Assembly: GCF_030816895.1 (NCBI RefSeq)
Contig: NZ_JAUSYL010000001.1
Coordinates: 2,480,001 to 2,544,000, forward strand
Source of the DNA: Clavibacter sp. B3I6
Lineage (GTDB): Bacteria > Actinomycetota > Actinomycetes > Actinomycetales > Microbacteriaceae
DNA length: 64,000 nucleotides
Direction: 5' to 3'
How positions within the stretch are numbered: position 1 is the stretch's first letter; each line of letters begins with the position of its first letter. Below are positions 8,658-16,783 of this stretch, piece after piece. Below the pieces are notes generated by a model. That model had not been told where the DNA came from and did not search any database. It worked only from the letters and a program-made list of their open reading frames with translations. Both the position numbers and the translations under genes were made by a program.

Positions 8658-9794
8658 GTGCCCGTCGTCGCCCCGCTCCACGAGACCTTCCCCGACGTCC
8701 GCTCCATCGCCGTGCTGCGCGGCGGCGGGCTCGGCGACCTGATCTTCGCGCTGCCGGCGATCGCGGCGCTGCGGGCCGCGTACCCGGGCGCGCGGATCAC
8801 CCTGCTCGGCACGCCGCTGCACCGCGCGCTCCTCGCGGGTCGGCCGGGCGCGCCCGAGGACGTCGAGGTGCTGCCGGTCGCGCACGGCGTGCGGGACGTG
8901 CCGGGCACGGATCCCGACCCCGAGGAGATCGAGGCGTTCGCGGCGCGGATGCGGGAGCGCCGCTTCGACCTCGCCGTGCAGGTGCACGGCGGCGGCCGGA
9001 ACTCCAACCCGTTCCTGCTGCGCCTCGGCGCGCGGCACACCGTGGGCACCGCGACGGACGACGCCGAGCGGCTCGACCGCGTCATCCCGTACGTCTACTA
9101 CCAGCACGAGGTGATGCGCGGGCTCGAGGTCGCGGGGCTCGCGGGCGCGCCGATCGCGGACCTGGAGCCGGTGGTGGAGGTCACCGACGCCGAGCGGGAC
9201 GCCGCCGCGGCGCACGTGACGGGCGCGCCCGGCGGGCTCGTCGTGATCCACCCGGGCGCCACGGACAGCCGCCGCCGCTGGCCCGTCGAGTCGTTCGCGG
9301 AGGTCGCGCGCCGGGCCGCCGCGGACGACGCCCAGGTGGTCGTCGTGGGCGACGCGACGGACGCGGCCGACGCCGACCGCATCGTGTCGCTCGCGCGCGA
9401 CGGGCTCCCGGCGGAGCAGGCGTCGCGCGTGACGTCGCTCGCCGACGCCCTCGCGCTCGGCGAGCTCGCGGGCCTCCTCACGCACGCGGACGTCGTGCTC
9501 GGCAACGACAGCGGCCCCCGCCACCTGGCGCAGGCGGTCGGCGCGCGCACGGTGGGCGTGTTCTGGTTCGGCAACGTGATCAACGCGGCGCCCGTCGGCC
9601 GCACGCGCCACCGGATCCACATGGGCTGGACCACGACCTGCCCCGTCTGCGGCGTCGACGTGACCCAGGTCGGCTGGACCGCCGAGCGCTGCGAGCACGA
9701 CCCGTCGTTCGTCGCCACGGTGCGGGTGGACGACGTGCACGCGGACGTGGAGCAGCTGCGGCGGGCGTCGCTCGGGGAGCGCGTGACGGCGTAG
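8658..9794 (+). CDS. GT9 (heptosyltransferase-family) glycosyltransferase (378 aa)
   Basis: Family 9 glycosyltransferase with GT-B fold. The N-terminal acceptor-domain motif is LRGGGLGDLIFALPAI (about 20-35). The donor-domain signatures are HPGATDSRRRWP and GNDSGPRHLAQAVG, the ADP-heptose-binding region in known heptosyltransferases. A Cys-containing CPVCGVDV...C segment near the end could bind metal. Start chosen at GTG 8658, which has AGGAGG eight bases upstream. It stands alone on the + strand, away from the heptose operon at 15.4-21.4 kb, but could use the same donor to add a sugar to an envelope glycan. The acceptor is unknown, and other nucleotide-sugar donors are possible. Confidence 0.85.
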   Translation: MPVVAPLHETFPDVRSIAVLRGGGLGDLIFALPAIAALRAAYPGARITLLGTPLHRALLAGRPGAPEDVEVLPVAHGVRDVPGTDPDPEEIEAFAARMRERRFDLAVQVHGGGRNSNPFLLRLGARHTVGTATDDAERLDRVIPYVYYQHEVMRGLEVAGLAGAPIADLEPVVEVTDAERDAAAAHVTGAPGGLVVIHPGATDSRRRWPVESFAEVARRAAADDAQVVVVGDATDAADADRIVSLARDGLPAEQASRVTSLADALALGELAGLLTHADVVLGNDSGPRHLAQAVGARTVGVFWFGNVINAAPVGRTRHRIHMGWTTTCPVCGVDVTQVGWTAERCEHDPSFVATVRVDDVHADVEQLRRASLGERVTA

Positions 9795-9797
9795 TCG

Positions 9798-11111
9798 TCA
9801 GCGGCCCGCCGGGTCGAGCGCCTCCGTCGCGTGCGGGGTCGTCGCGATCGCGGCGTTCCGCAGCGACTCCGTGCCCGCGTCGAGGTAGCCGTACGTCGTC
9901 TCGTGGGCCGCGTACTCGGCCGCGCGCTCGGCCCTGTCGCGGATGGCGGACCAGGCGGGCGAGTCGGGGTCGTCGTTCCAGGGCGAGTGCAGCACGGGCG
10001 CGTGGCCGGTGACCGGCAGGAGCCCGCGTGCGGGGTCGCCGTCGACCGAGATGACGGTGGCGCCGAACCCGGGCGCGCGCGGATCCTGCCGGGAGAGCCG
10101 GCCCCACACGGCCTCGTCGTCGTCCACCGCCTCGCCCGCGTACACGTGGCGGGCGTGGAGGTCGCGGGCGTCGTCGATGGAGTCCTCCACGCCCGCCGAT
10201 CCGAGCATGACGAACGAGTAGACGCCGAGGTCGCGGGCGGCGAGCGCGTCGGCGGCCATGGTGGATCCGTACGAGTGGGCGATGACGCTCACCGACGCGA
10301 GGTCGCCGCCGGCCCGCGCCGCGTGCAGGCCCGCGATCTCGCCGGCGAGGAGGGGCGCGCCGCGCTCCGCGTGGTCGCCGAGGGTCGCGGCGACGCCGGG
10401 CGGCGGCGTGCGGTAGCCGATCCACGCGACCACGGCGTGCGCGGCCGGGGCGCCCACGGCGGCCTGCGCGTCGAAGACGTTCTGCGCGGTCTCCGTCCAG
10501 AGCTGCATGTCGTCGGTGTACGTGCCCATGCCCGGCACGGTGAAGGTCACCTGGCGCGCGGTGTCGAGGTCGCCCACGGCGATGGCGGCGAGCGGCGGAT
10601 CCCGGAGGGTGAGCGACACGAGCGTCCGCGGGGGCGCGGTCCCGCCGCCCACGGGGGCCGTCGGGTGCAGCGCGTCGTGGATGGCGGTGAGCGCGGCGAG
10701 GCGGTTCCGCGCGTCGACGTCGTCGGCCCGGGCGGCGACGGCGGCCCGCTCCGTGCGCATCTCGGCGCGCAGCTGGCGCCGGTTGGCGGCGTCGCGCGAC
10801 GCGTAGTCGACCCCGTCCAGGTCGCCGATGAGCTCCGGGGAGCTCCGGATCAGGGCGCGCTGCTGCCTCCGGTCCTTCGCCGCCCACCACCGGACGACGC
10901 GCTCCGGCGAAGCGTCCATCACCTGCAGCTCGAGCGCGGGGTGCGCGGCGATCATGCGCTGGGCCTCTGACGCGGAGAGCGCGGCGTACCGGTCGAGCTG
11001 AGCGAAGCCGGCCTCGACGCCGGATCCGGGCGGGGCGGGGAGGATCACGAGGCCCACGAGCACGGCGGCGAGGGCCAGCGCGGTCTCGCGTCGCCGGTGG
11101 GCTCGGGTCAC
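9798..11111 (-). CDS. Secreted alpha/beta hydrolase, DUF1023 (437 aa)
   Basis: The N-terminus has a basic stretch and a hydrophobic segment (residues 11-25), a signal peptide or anchor. A helical region rich in Ala/Arg (40-150) follows, then a DUF1023 alpha/beta-hydrolase domain with nucleophile elbow AHSYGS (Ser280). Asp and His partners would lie in the C-terminal third (GHAPVLHSPW). DUF1023 proteins are common exported hydrolases of actinobacteria with poorly known substrates. Start at GTG 11111, five bases after AGGAGG; GTG 11114 is the alternative. It is convergent with and only 3 bases from the GT9 gene. Confidence 0.85.
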   Translation of the reverse strand: MTRAHRRRETALALAAVLVGLVILPAPPGSGVEAGFAQLDRYAALSASEAQRMIAAHPALELQVMDASPERVVRWWAAKDRRQQRALIRSSPELIGDLDGVDYASRDAANRRQLRAEMRTERAAVAARADDVDARNRLAALTAIHDALHPTAPVGGGTAPPRTLVSLTLRDPPLAAIAVGDLDTARQVTFTVPGMGTYTDDMQLWTETAQNVFDAQAAVGAPAAHAVVAWIGYRTPPPGVAATLGDHAERGAPLLAGEIAGLHAARAGGDLASVSVIAHSYGSTMAADALAARDLGVYSFVMLGSAGVEDSIDDARDLHARHVYAGEAVDDDEAVWGRLSRQDPRAPGFGATVISVDGDPARGLLPVTGHAPVLHSPWNDDPDSPAWSAIRDRAERAAEYAAHETTYGYLDAGTESLRNAAIATTPHATEALDPAGR

Positions 11112-11254
11112 CACCGCCTCCTCGTGCCGCGCACCTCCGTCGGGTCGGGGGCGGCGCTGATCCGAGGGTAGGGGCGGGCTCCCGCGCGCCCGCCGTGCGC
11201 GGGCTGGGTGCCGCCCGGGTGCCGGGCATGCGGATCCGATGACGGTCGGGACCT

Positions 11255-11273
11255 GCCCGCGACGGTCGCGGGC
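11255..11273 (-). terminator. Hairpin after the first GH26 gene
   Basis: 8-bp perfect stem GCCCGCGA / TCGCGGGC around a 3-base loop, 7 bases past the stop codon of the GH26 gene on the minus strand. No T-run follows. The rest of the 168-base gap 11112-11279 shows nothing else I can name. Confidence 0.5.
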
Positions 11274-11279
11274 GACGGA

Positions 11280-12734
11280 TCAGCGGCGGCGGAGGGCCAG
11301 CGCGTCGCGGAGGGAGGCGGCGGAGGCGGCCGTGCTGTCGATCCGCCAGTCCTGCTCCTTCTGGAAGTCGAACCAGACGAACCCGATGACGTCGGGCTGC
11401 GCGTGCAGGTAGGCGACGAGGTCGCGCGTCCATGCGGCCTTCGAGCCGCCGACCTCGCTCGAGGCCACCTCGGCGACGAGGAGCGGCTTCCCGGGCGCGA
11501 GGGCGCGGAGCCGGTCGAGGCCGGGGCCGAAGAGCGCGGCCGGCTCGGTCCAGCGCTGGCCGGGGGCGGCGGATCCCCAGTTGTAGCCGTCGAGCGCGAC
11601 GACGTCGACGTACTCGGCGCCGGGGTAGAGCGAGGCGAGGTCGGTGGATCCCGGGTAGGGCACGTTCGGGCTCCACACCCACCGCACGTTGGTCGCCCCC
11701 TGCGCGACGACGAGGTCGTGCACGTGCTTCCAGGCGGCGGCGGCGGATCCGGGCGCGTTGCCGTTGACGCCGTCGGACCACGGGTACCAGTTCCCGTTCA
11801 TCTCGTGGGCGAAGCGGAGCTGGACGGGCCCGCCGTAGCGCGCGAGGTCGGCGCCCCAGGAGCGGATGTAGGCGTCGTGGTCGCCCGCGAGGATGCGCGC
11901 GTTCGCGTAGGCGGGCTGGGTCGCTCCCGCCCCGCCCTTCCAGGGCTCCCACGTGACGAGGGCCTCGGCGCCGCGCGCGGCGACGCTGGCGATGCCCGCG
12001 ATCGGCGCCGGGTGCGTGAAGTCGACGTGGTTCATCACGATGGACGGGCTCTCGCCGAGGAGCGCGGACGCCTCGTCGAGCTCGGCGTCCGCGGCCAGGC
12101 CGCCCGGGGTGGAGAGGCCGAGGCGGAGGCGCGCCGAGCTGATCCCGGGGCCGGACGCCGGCAGCGCGACGGGGGCCGCGGTCGGGGCGGGGGCGGGCGC
12201 CGGGGCAGGCGCGGGAACCGGGGTGCGGGATCCGGTGCCGGGGGCCGGCGACGGCGCGGGGGAGGGCTTCGGGGTCGGCGACGGCGACGGCGACGGCTTC
12301 GGCGTGGGCGACGGGGTCGGCGCGGCCTTCGTGACGGTGAACGCGGCGGTCGCCCTCTTCGCGCCCGAGGTCGCGGTGATGCGGATGGTCGAGAGGGAGC
12401 CCTTCGGGATCACGATCCGCGAGGTGAACGCCCCGGTCGCGGTGGTCGTGAAGCGGGCGGACGCGCTGCCCGCGGTGAGGGTGCCGGCCTTGCGGACGGC
12501 GAACCCGGATCCGGTCACGGCGACGGCGGTGCCGACGGTGCCCGAGGGGACCGACAGGACGATGGCGGGGACCGGGGCGGGGAGGGCCGTCGTGCGCGCG
12601 GTCGCGGCGATGGCGGGGGCGGCCAGCACGACGGCGGAGGCCACGACCGCGGGGACGATGACGGTCGCGACCACGCGGGTGGCCACGGGCGCGATGACGT
12701 TCGCGACCACGACCGGGGCGCGTCGGCTGGGCAT
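11280..12734 (-). CDS. Secreted GH26 mannanase-like enzyme with Ig-like domain (484 aa)
   Basis: A long N-terminal hydrophobic stretch (about 8-45) is a secretion signal. It is followed by an Ig/IPT-like beta domain (about 55-135), a Pro-Ser-Thr/Lys linker with PSPTPKP repeats and a Pro-Ala run (about 138-190), and then a glycoside hydrolase family 26 catalytic barrel. The acid/base Glu311 lies in FAHEMNGNWYPW and the nucleophile Glu422 in LLVAEVASSEVGG. GH26 enzymes usually cut beta-1,4-mannan or related beta-glucans. It is the longer member of a tandem pair; its catalytic domain closely matches the neighbour at 12881. Start at ATG 12734 with GGAG upstream; ATG 12764 is possible. Likely exported to attack plant hemicellulose. 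Confidence 0.87.
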   Translation of the reverse strand: MPSRRAPVVVANVIAPVATRVVATVIVPAVVASAVVLAAPAIAATARTTALPAPVPAIVLSVPSGTVGTAVAVTGSGFAVRKAGTLTAGSASARFTTTATGAFTSRIVIPKGSLSTIRITATSGAKRATAAFTVTKAAPTPSPTPKPSPSPSPTPKPSPAPSPAPGTGSRTPVPAPAPAPAPAPTAAPVALPASGPGISSARLRLGLSTPGGLAADAELDEASALLGESPSIVMNHVDFTHPAPIAGIASVAARGAEALVTWEPWKGGAGATQPAYANARILAGDHDAYIRSWGADLARYGGPVQLRFAHEMNGNWYPWSDGVNGNAPGSAAAAWKHVHDLVVAQGATNVRWVWSPNVPYPGSTDLASLYPGAEYVDVVALDGYNWGSAAPGQRWTEPAALFGPGLDRLRALAPGKPLLVAEVASSEVGGSKAAWTRDLVAYLHAQPDVIGFVWFDFQKEQDWRIDSTAASAASLRDALALRRR

Positions 12735-12880
12735 GGCGGCTCCACGTCCTCTCGAGGGTTCCATGCGAATGTATTCGAGAAGGGCACGGAGCGATAGGGG
12801 CGGGCGCGGGACGGATGCGCGGGCAGCCGACCGTCCCGCCTCCCGGCCATCGCCGTCGCCGTCGGGCCCGCCTGACCCGC

Positions 12881-13885
12881 TCATCGACGGCGCAGCGCGA
12901 GGGCGTCGCGGAGCGCGTCGGCCGAGGAGGCGGAGCTGGCGATGCGCCAGTCGGCCTCCTTGTCCATGTCGAACCAGACCAGCGCGGTCACGTCGGGCTG
13001 CGCCTGCAGGTAGGCGACGAGGTCCCGGTTCCACGCGGCCTTGGATCCGCCGACCTCGGAGGACGCGGTCTCGGCGATCACCACGGGCTTGCCGGGCGCG
13101 ACGCCGCGCAGGCGCGCGAGGCCCGGGGCGAACAGGTCGGCCGGGGCCGTCCACCCGTGCCCGGTGACGCCGGTGCCCCAGTTGTAGCCGTCGAGCCCGA
13201 CGACGTCGACGTAGGCGTCGCCCGGGTAGAGGCCCGCGAGGTCGGTGGATCCGGGGTACGGCACGTTCGGCGTCCACACCCAGCGCACGTTGGTCGCGCC
13301 CTGCCCCACGACCACGTCGTGGACGTGCCGCCAGGCCGCGGCGTACGAGCCCGGCGCGTTGCCGTTCGCGCCCTCGGCCCACGGGTACCAGTTCCCGTTC
13401 ATCTCGTGCGCGTAGCGGAGGAGGACGGGGCCGCCCCAACTCGCGAGGGCCGTGCCCCAGTCGCGCAGGTGCGCGTCGTGGTCGCCCGCGGCGATGCGCG
13501 CATTCGTGAAGGCGGGCTGGCCGACGCCCGCGCCGGCCCGCCACGGCTCCCAGGTGAGGAGCGACTCGGCGCCGCGCGCGGCGACGGCGTCGAGGGCCGC
13601 GAGCGGCGGGGCCTGCGTGAAGTCGGCGTAGGAGAGCACGATGCTGGGGCTCTCGCCGACCTGCGCGGCGACCCGGTCGAGCTCGGCGCCCGCCGTGGGG
13701 CCGCCCGGGGTCGCGACGCCGAAGCGGAGGCGGGCGTCGGAGGTCGGGGGTGTGCCGGTGGTGTCGGTCGTGCCGGCGGGCTCGGCCGCGCTCGCCGGTG
13801 CGGCGGCGCCGAGGAGACCGGCGGTGAGGGCGAGTCCCAGGAGGAGGGTCGTCGCGGAGCGGAGGGGATGGGGGTCGTGCTGCAT
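12881..13885 (-). CDS. Secreted GH26 mannanase-like enzyme (334 aa)
   Basis: The signal peptide ends near AAAPASA (about residue 33), followed by a short Thr/Pro-rich spacer and a bare GH26 catalytic domain. The acid/base Glu161 is in YAHEMNGNWYPW and the nucleophile Glu272 in VVIAETASSEVGG. It lacks the Ig-like domain and long linker of the downstream paralogue but matches its catalytic part along the whole length, down to the final LRDALALRRR. This indicates tandem duplication. AGGAA lies eight bases before ATG 13885. The two genes are 146 bases apart on the same strand and are probably co-regulated. Mannan or another plant beta-glycan is the likely target. Confidence 0.88.
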   Translation of the reverse strand: MQHDPHPLRSATTLLLGLALTAGLLGAAAPASAAEPAGTTDTTGTPPTSDARLRFGVATPGGPTAGAELDRVAAQVGESPSIVLSYADFTQAPPLAALDAVAARGAESLLTWEPWRAGAGVGQPAFTNARIAAGDHDAHLRDWGTALASWGGPVLLRYAHEMNGNWYPWAEGANGNAPGSYAAAWRHVHDVVVGQGATNVRWVWTPNVPYPGSTDLAGLYPGDAYVDVVGLDGYNWGTGVTGHGWTAPADLFAPGLARLRGVAPGKPVVIAETASSEVGGSKAAWNRDLVAYLQAQPDVTALVWFDMDKEADWRIASSASSADALRDALALRRR

Positions 13886-13973
13886 GTGATCCAGTTCCTG
13901 CGGATGCCCGCTGGTCCGAGGCTAGGCGCTGGGCCGGTCCCGGGACGGCGGAAGTCCGCTCAGGCCCGGACGG

Positions 13974-14483
13974 TCAGGGGATGGTCGGGTCGGTCGGCGA
14001 CATCGGGACGTGCGCCGGGCGCTCATCGCCGGGGTCCCGCGCGAAGGCGATCGCCTCCTCGATGAACCCGACCACGATGTCGAGCTCGGCCGCGTCGCGC
14101 GGCCCGTAGACGAGGAACTCGGTGCCGAAGTCCTCGTACTGGTGGGGCGTCGCCCAGCCGAGCGCGGTCAGCTCGGCGCCGCGCGCGACGGGCAGGCACA
14201 GGTGCACGGACGTGTCGTCGACGCCGTGGAGGTGCACGGGCTCGACGCGGCCCTCGGGTGCGAGCGAGGTCCACGGCACGATCGGCGTCTCGAGATCCCG
14301 CAGGAACAGGCCGCGGGAGGAGGCGGGCGACACCTGGCTGTGGCTCTCGTAGACGCCCGGCAGCGCGAACGCCCGCGCGACGAGGCGGCCCCACAGCTCG
14401 GGCGTCGCGCGGTCGGTGAGCTGCCGCTGCGGACCCTCGTCGGAGAGGGTGGGGCGGGGGCCGGGGCGGGGTGTGGAGCTCAC
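13974..14483 (-). CDS. DUF5519 (luciferase-domain-like) protein (169 aa)
   Basis: Small cytosolic protein resembling the DUF5519/Luciferase family (PF17648). It has GVYESHSQVSPASSRGLFL in the first half, then HLHGVDDTSVHLCLP and a C-terminal LVYGPRDAAELDIVVGFIEEA. The biochemical role of the family is unknown; the name comes from similarity to a domain fused to luciferases and does not imply light production. GTG 14483 is preceded by a -10-like TACGTT ending six bases upstream and no Shine-Dalgarno, so translation is probably leaderless. Confidence 0.65.
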   Translation of the reverse strand: MSSTPRPGPRPTLSDEGPQRQLTDRATPELWGRLVARAFALPGVYESHSQVSPASSRGLFLRDLETPIVPWTSLAPEGRVEPVHLHGVDDTSVHLCLPVARGAELTALGWATPHQYEDFGTEFLVYGPRDAAELDIVVGFIEEAIAFARDPGDERPAHVPMSPTDPTIP

Positions 14484-14521
14484 CCGTCGAACGTATCGGC
14501 GTGACGCCCTCGGCCCACGAC

Positions 14522-14565
14522 GACACGAGCCCGGCACCCGCGCGATGCGGGGCCGGGCTCGTGTC
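14522..14565 (-). terminator. Terminator of the heptose operon
   Basis: Perfect 14-bp inverted repeat GACACGAGCCCGGC / GCCGGGCTCGTGTC with a 16-base loop, 28 bases after the last gene (SDR) of the minus-strand heptose operon. It lies just upstream of the DUF5519 start, separating the two transcripts. Confidence 0.7.
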
Positions 14566-14592
14566 ATGCGCGTGGCGCGGATCAGCCGCGGA

Positions 14593-15327
14593 TCAGGGCC
14601 AGCTGTCCTCGAGCTCGTGGGTGATGACGAGCTCGCGGATCTCGCAGCCGCGGGGCTGGCCGAGGATGAACATGACCGAGTCGGCGACGGCGGCGGGGTC
14701 GTTGAGGTTCGCGTCGGAGCCGGGCTTGTACTTCGGGTCGCGGTCGTCGAAGAAGTGGGTCTTCATGCCGGAGGGGATCAGCGTGGTCACGCCGACCTCG
14801 CCCTTCGTCTCGGCGGCCAGCGCGCGGGTGAAGCCGAGGACGCCGAACTTGGAGGCGCAGTAGGCGGTGGCGTCGGAGATGGCCTTGATCGCGAGCGACG
14901 ACGCGACGGTGACGACGCGGCCGTGCGACTCGGTGAGGAACGGCAGCGCCGCGCGGACGACGGCGACGGTGCCCATCAGGTTCACGCCGATGACCTTCTC
15001 CCACTCGGTGGGGGCGACGTCGACGAGGCGGCCGCAGCGGTCGATGCCGGCCGCGGTGACGACGGCGTCGAGGCCGCCGTGCTTCTGCGCGATCTCCGTC
15101 ACGAGCGCCTCGGTGGCGCGGGTGTCGGAGACGTCGATGCGGTGCGCCTCCATGCCGGTGACGCTCGAGGTGTCGAGGTCGAGCACGATGGGCTCGCCGC
15201 CGGCCGCGAGGACCGCCTGCGCGACGGCCGCGCCGAGGCCCGACGCGCCGCCGGTGATGAGGACGCGGCCGGTGCTGGGGCGTCCGGTCGCCGCGGGGGC
15301 GGGGGCGGTCTGGGGGGAGTCGGTCAT
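14593..15327 (-). CDS. Short-chain dehydrogenase/reductase at end of heptose operon (244 aa)
   Basis: Classical SDR. After a Pro/Ala-rich N-tail of about 20 residues come the NAD(P) motif TGGASGLG (25-32), NAAG-like TAAG, the catalytic Ser143/144, Tyr156 and Lys160 (YCASK), and a C-terminal region contacting the substrate. It is not an HldD-type heptose epimerase, which belongs to the extended SDR class with a different fingerprint. AGAGGA precedes ATG 15327. It is last in the operon, 77 bases after hldE, so it may modify the heptose donor or a related sugar; the substrate is unknown. Confidence 0.88.
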   Translation of the reverse strand: MTDSPQTAPAPAATGRPSTGRVLITGGASGLGAAVAQAVLAAGGEPIVLDLDTSSVTGMEAHRIDVSDTRATEALVTEIAQKHGGLDAVVTAAGIDRCGRLVDVAPTEWEKVIGVNLMGTVAVVRAALPFLTESHGRVVTVASSLAIKAISDATAYCASKFGVLGFTRALAAETKGEVGVTTLIPSGMKTHFFDDRDPKYKPGSDANLNDPAAVADSVMFILGQPRGCEIRELVITHELEDSWP

Positions 15328-15404
15328 GGGTGTTCCTCTCGTGGTGCGGATCCCGCGCCGGTCGAGCGGCGCGGGCGGTGCGGATCGTGGGGTCGTGGGG
15401 CTGC

Positions 15405-16783
15405 TCAGCCGACGCGGGCGAGCGCGCCCGCGAGCTTCGTGGTCGACCGGCCGGGGTGGTACGGGACGGTCACGGCCTGGCCGCCCCACTCGGCGATGAC
15501 CGCCGACTCGGGGAGGTCCTCGGCGCGGTAGTCGCCGCCCTTGACCCACAGGTCGGGCTTGATGGAGCGGAGCGCCTCCTCGGGGGTGTCCTCGGAGAAG
15601 AGCACCACCGCGTCGACGACGCCGAGCGACAGGAGGAGGTCCACGCGGTCCTCCTCGGTCATGATCGGCCGCTCGGGTCCCTTGAGGCGACGCACCGAGT
15701 CGTCCGAGTTGAGGAGGACGACCAGGCAGTCGCCGAGCGCGCGCGCGGCCGCGAGGGTGCGTGCGTGGCCGGCGTGGACGAGGTCGAAGCAGCCGCCCGT
15801 CGCGACGACGGTGCCGCCGGCCGCGCGGGTCGCGCGGACCACCTGGAGGGCGCTCGCCGCGTGGCCGCCGATGGGTCGGGCCGCGGGCGGGCCGACGAGG
15901 GTGGCGACGCCGCCCGCGTCCACGTACTCGGCGGCGGAGGCGACGGCGTCGCGCACGGCGTCCTCGACGGTGGATCCGCCGGCCAGGGCCGCGAGGGCGG
16001 TGGCGGCGAGGCGGTCGCCGGCGCCGCACGGGTCGCCCGTGGCGACGAGCGGAGCGGGGACGACGACGGGCATGGACGTGGATCCGTCGGCGCCCGCCGA
16101 CACGAGGAGCGCGCCGCGCTCGCTCATGGTGACGGCGACCGTCCGCACGCCCCAGCGCTCGCGGAGGAGGCGGGCGGCGTCGGCGGCCGCGGAGACGTCG
16201 CGCCCGGCGAGCCCGGAGAACGCGCGCGCCTCGGCGAGGTTCGGGGTGGCGAGGGCGGTGTTCGGGACGGGCGGCTCGCCCGCGGGGTGCGGATCCCACA
16301 CCAGGGGCACGACGGCGGCGCGCGCGTCGAGCGCCTGGCGGAGGCGGGGATCGCGGGTCACGCCGCGGCCGTAGTCGGCGACGACGACGGCGTCCGCCGT
16401 GGCGATCGCGTCGAGCATCGCGTCGGTCGCGGCCGGGGTGGGCGGCGGCGCGCAGCCCTCGTCGATGCGGGCGATGGCGTGGCCGTCGGCGCGGACGCGG
16501 GTCTCTTCACGGGCGTGGGCGCGCCGGACGGGCCGGCGACCACGTCGATCCGGTCGAGGCACGCGCGCAGCGTCTCCGAGTGGCGGTCGTCGGAGAGCAC
16601 GGTGACGAGGCGCACGTCGTGGCCGTCGCGCGCGAGCATGGTCGCGACGAGGCCGGCCCCGCCCGCGCGGGGCGTCGACTCCTCGACCTCGATGACGGGC
16701 ACGGGCGCGTCGGGGCTGAGGCGGTGGGCGGCGCCGGTCATGTCGACGTCGAGGAGGACGTCGCCGACCACGACGATCCTCAT
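15405..16783 (-). pseudogene. hldE: hldE: heptose-7-P kinase / heptose-1-P adenylyltransferase, frameshifted
   Basis: Bifunctional ADP-heptose enzyme. The N-terminal PfkB-type kinase domain starts VVVGDVLLDVDMTG, with the late GDPCGAGDRLAATAL motif holding the catalytic Asp. The C-terminal nucleotidyltransferase domain has TGGCFDLVHAGHARTL, the SDDSVRRLKG segment and a final WVKGGDY. The frame breaks after about residue 94. The minus strand reads GTGAAGAGACCCGCGTC where the family sequence TPVKTRV needs GTGAAGACCCGCGTC, an extra AG dinucleotide at 16502-16506. The remaining 1.15 kb stays open in the other frame, so the lesion is recent or a sequence error. The start ATG overlaps the upstream stop by 4 bases. 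If the lesion is real, ADP-heptose synthesis is lost unless a copy exists elsewhere. Confidence 0.87.

Noticed and set aside
12170..12310. Repetitive GC-rich stretch as a possible non-coding repeat
   Set aside because: It encodes the Pro/Ser/Ala linker of the GH26 enzyme in frame; the repetition is protein-level low complexity.
14593..15327. SDR as HldD-type ADP-heptose epimerase
   Set aside because: It is a classical short SDR with TGGASGLG and YCASK, not the extended type to which HldD belongs.
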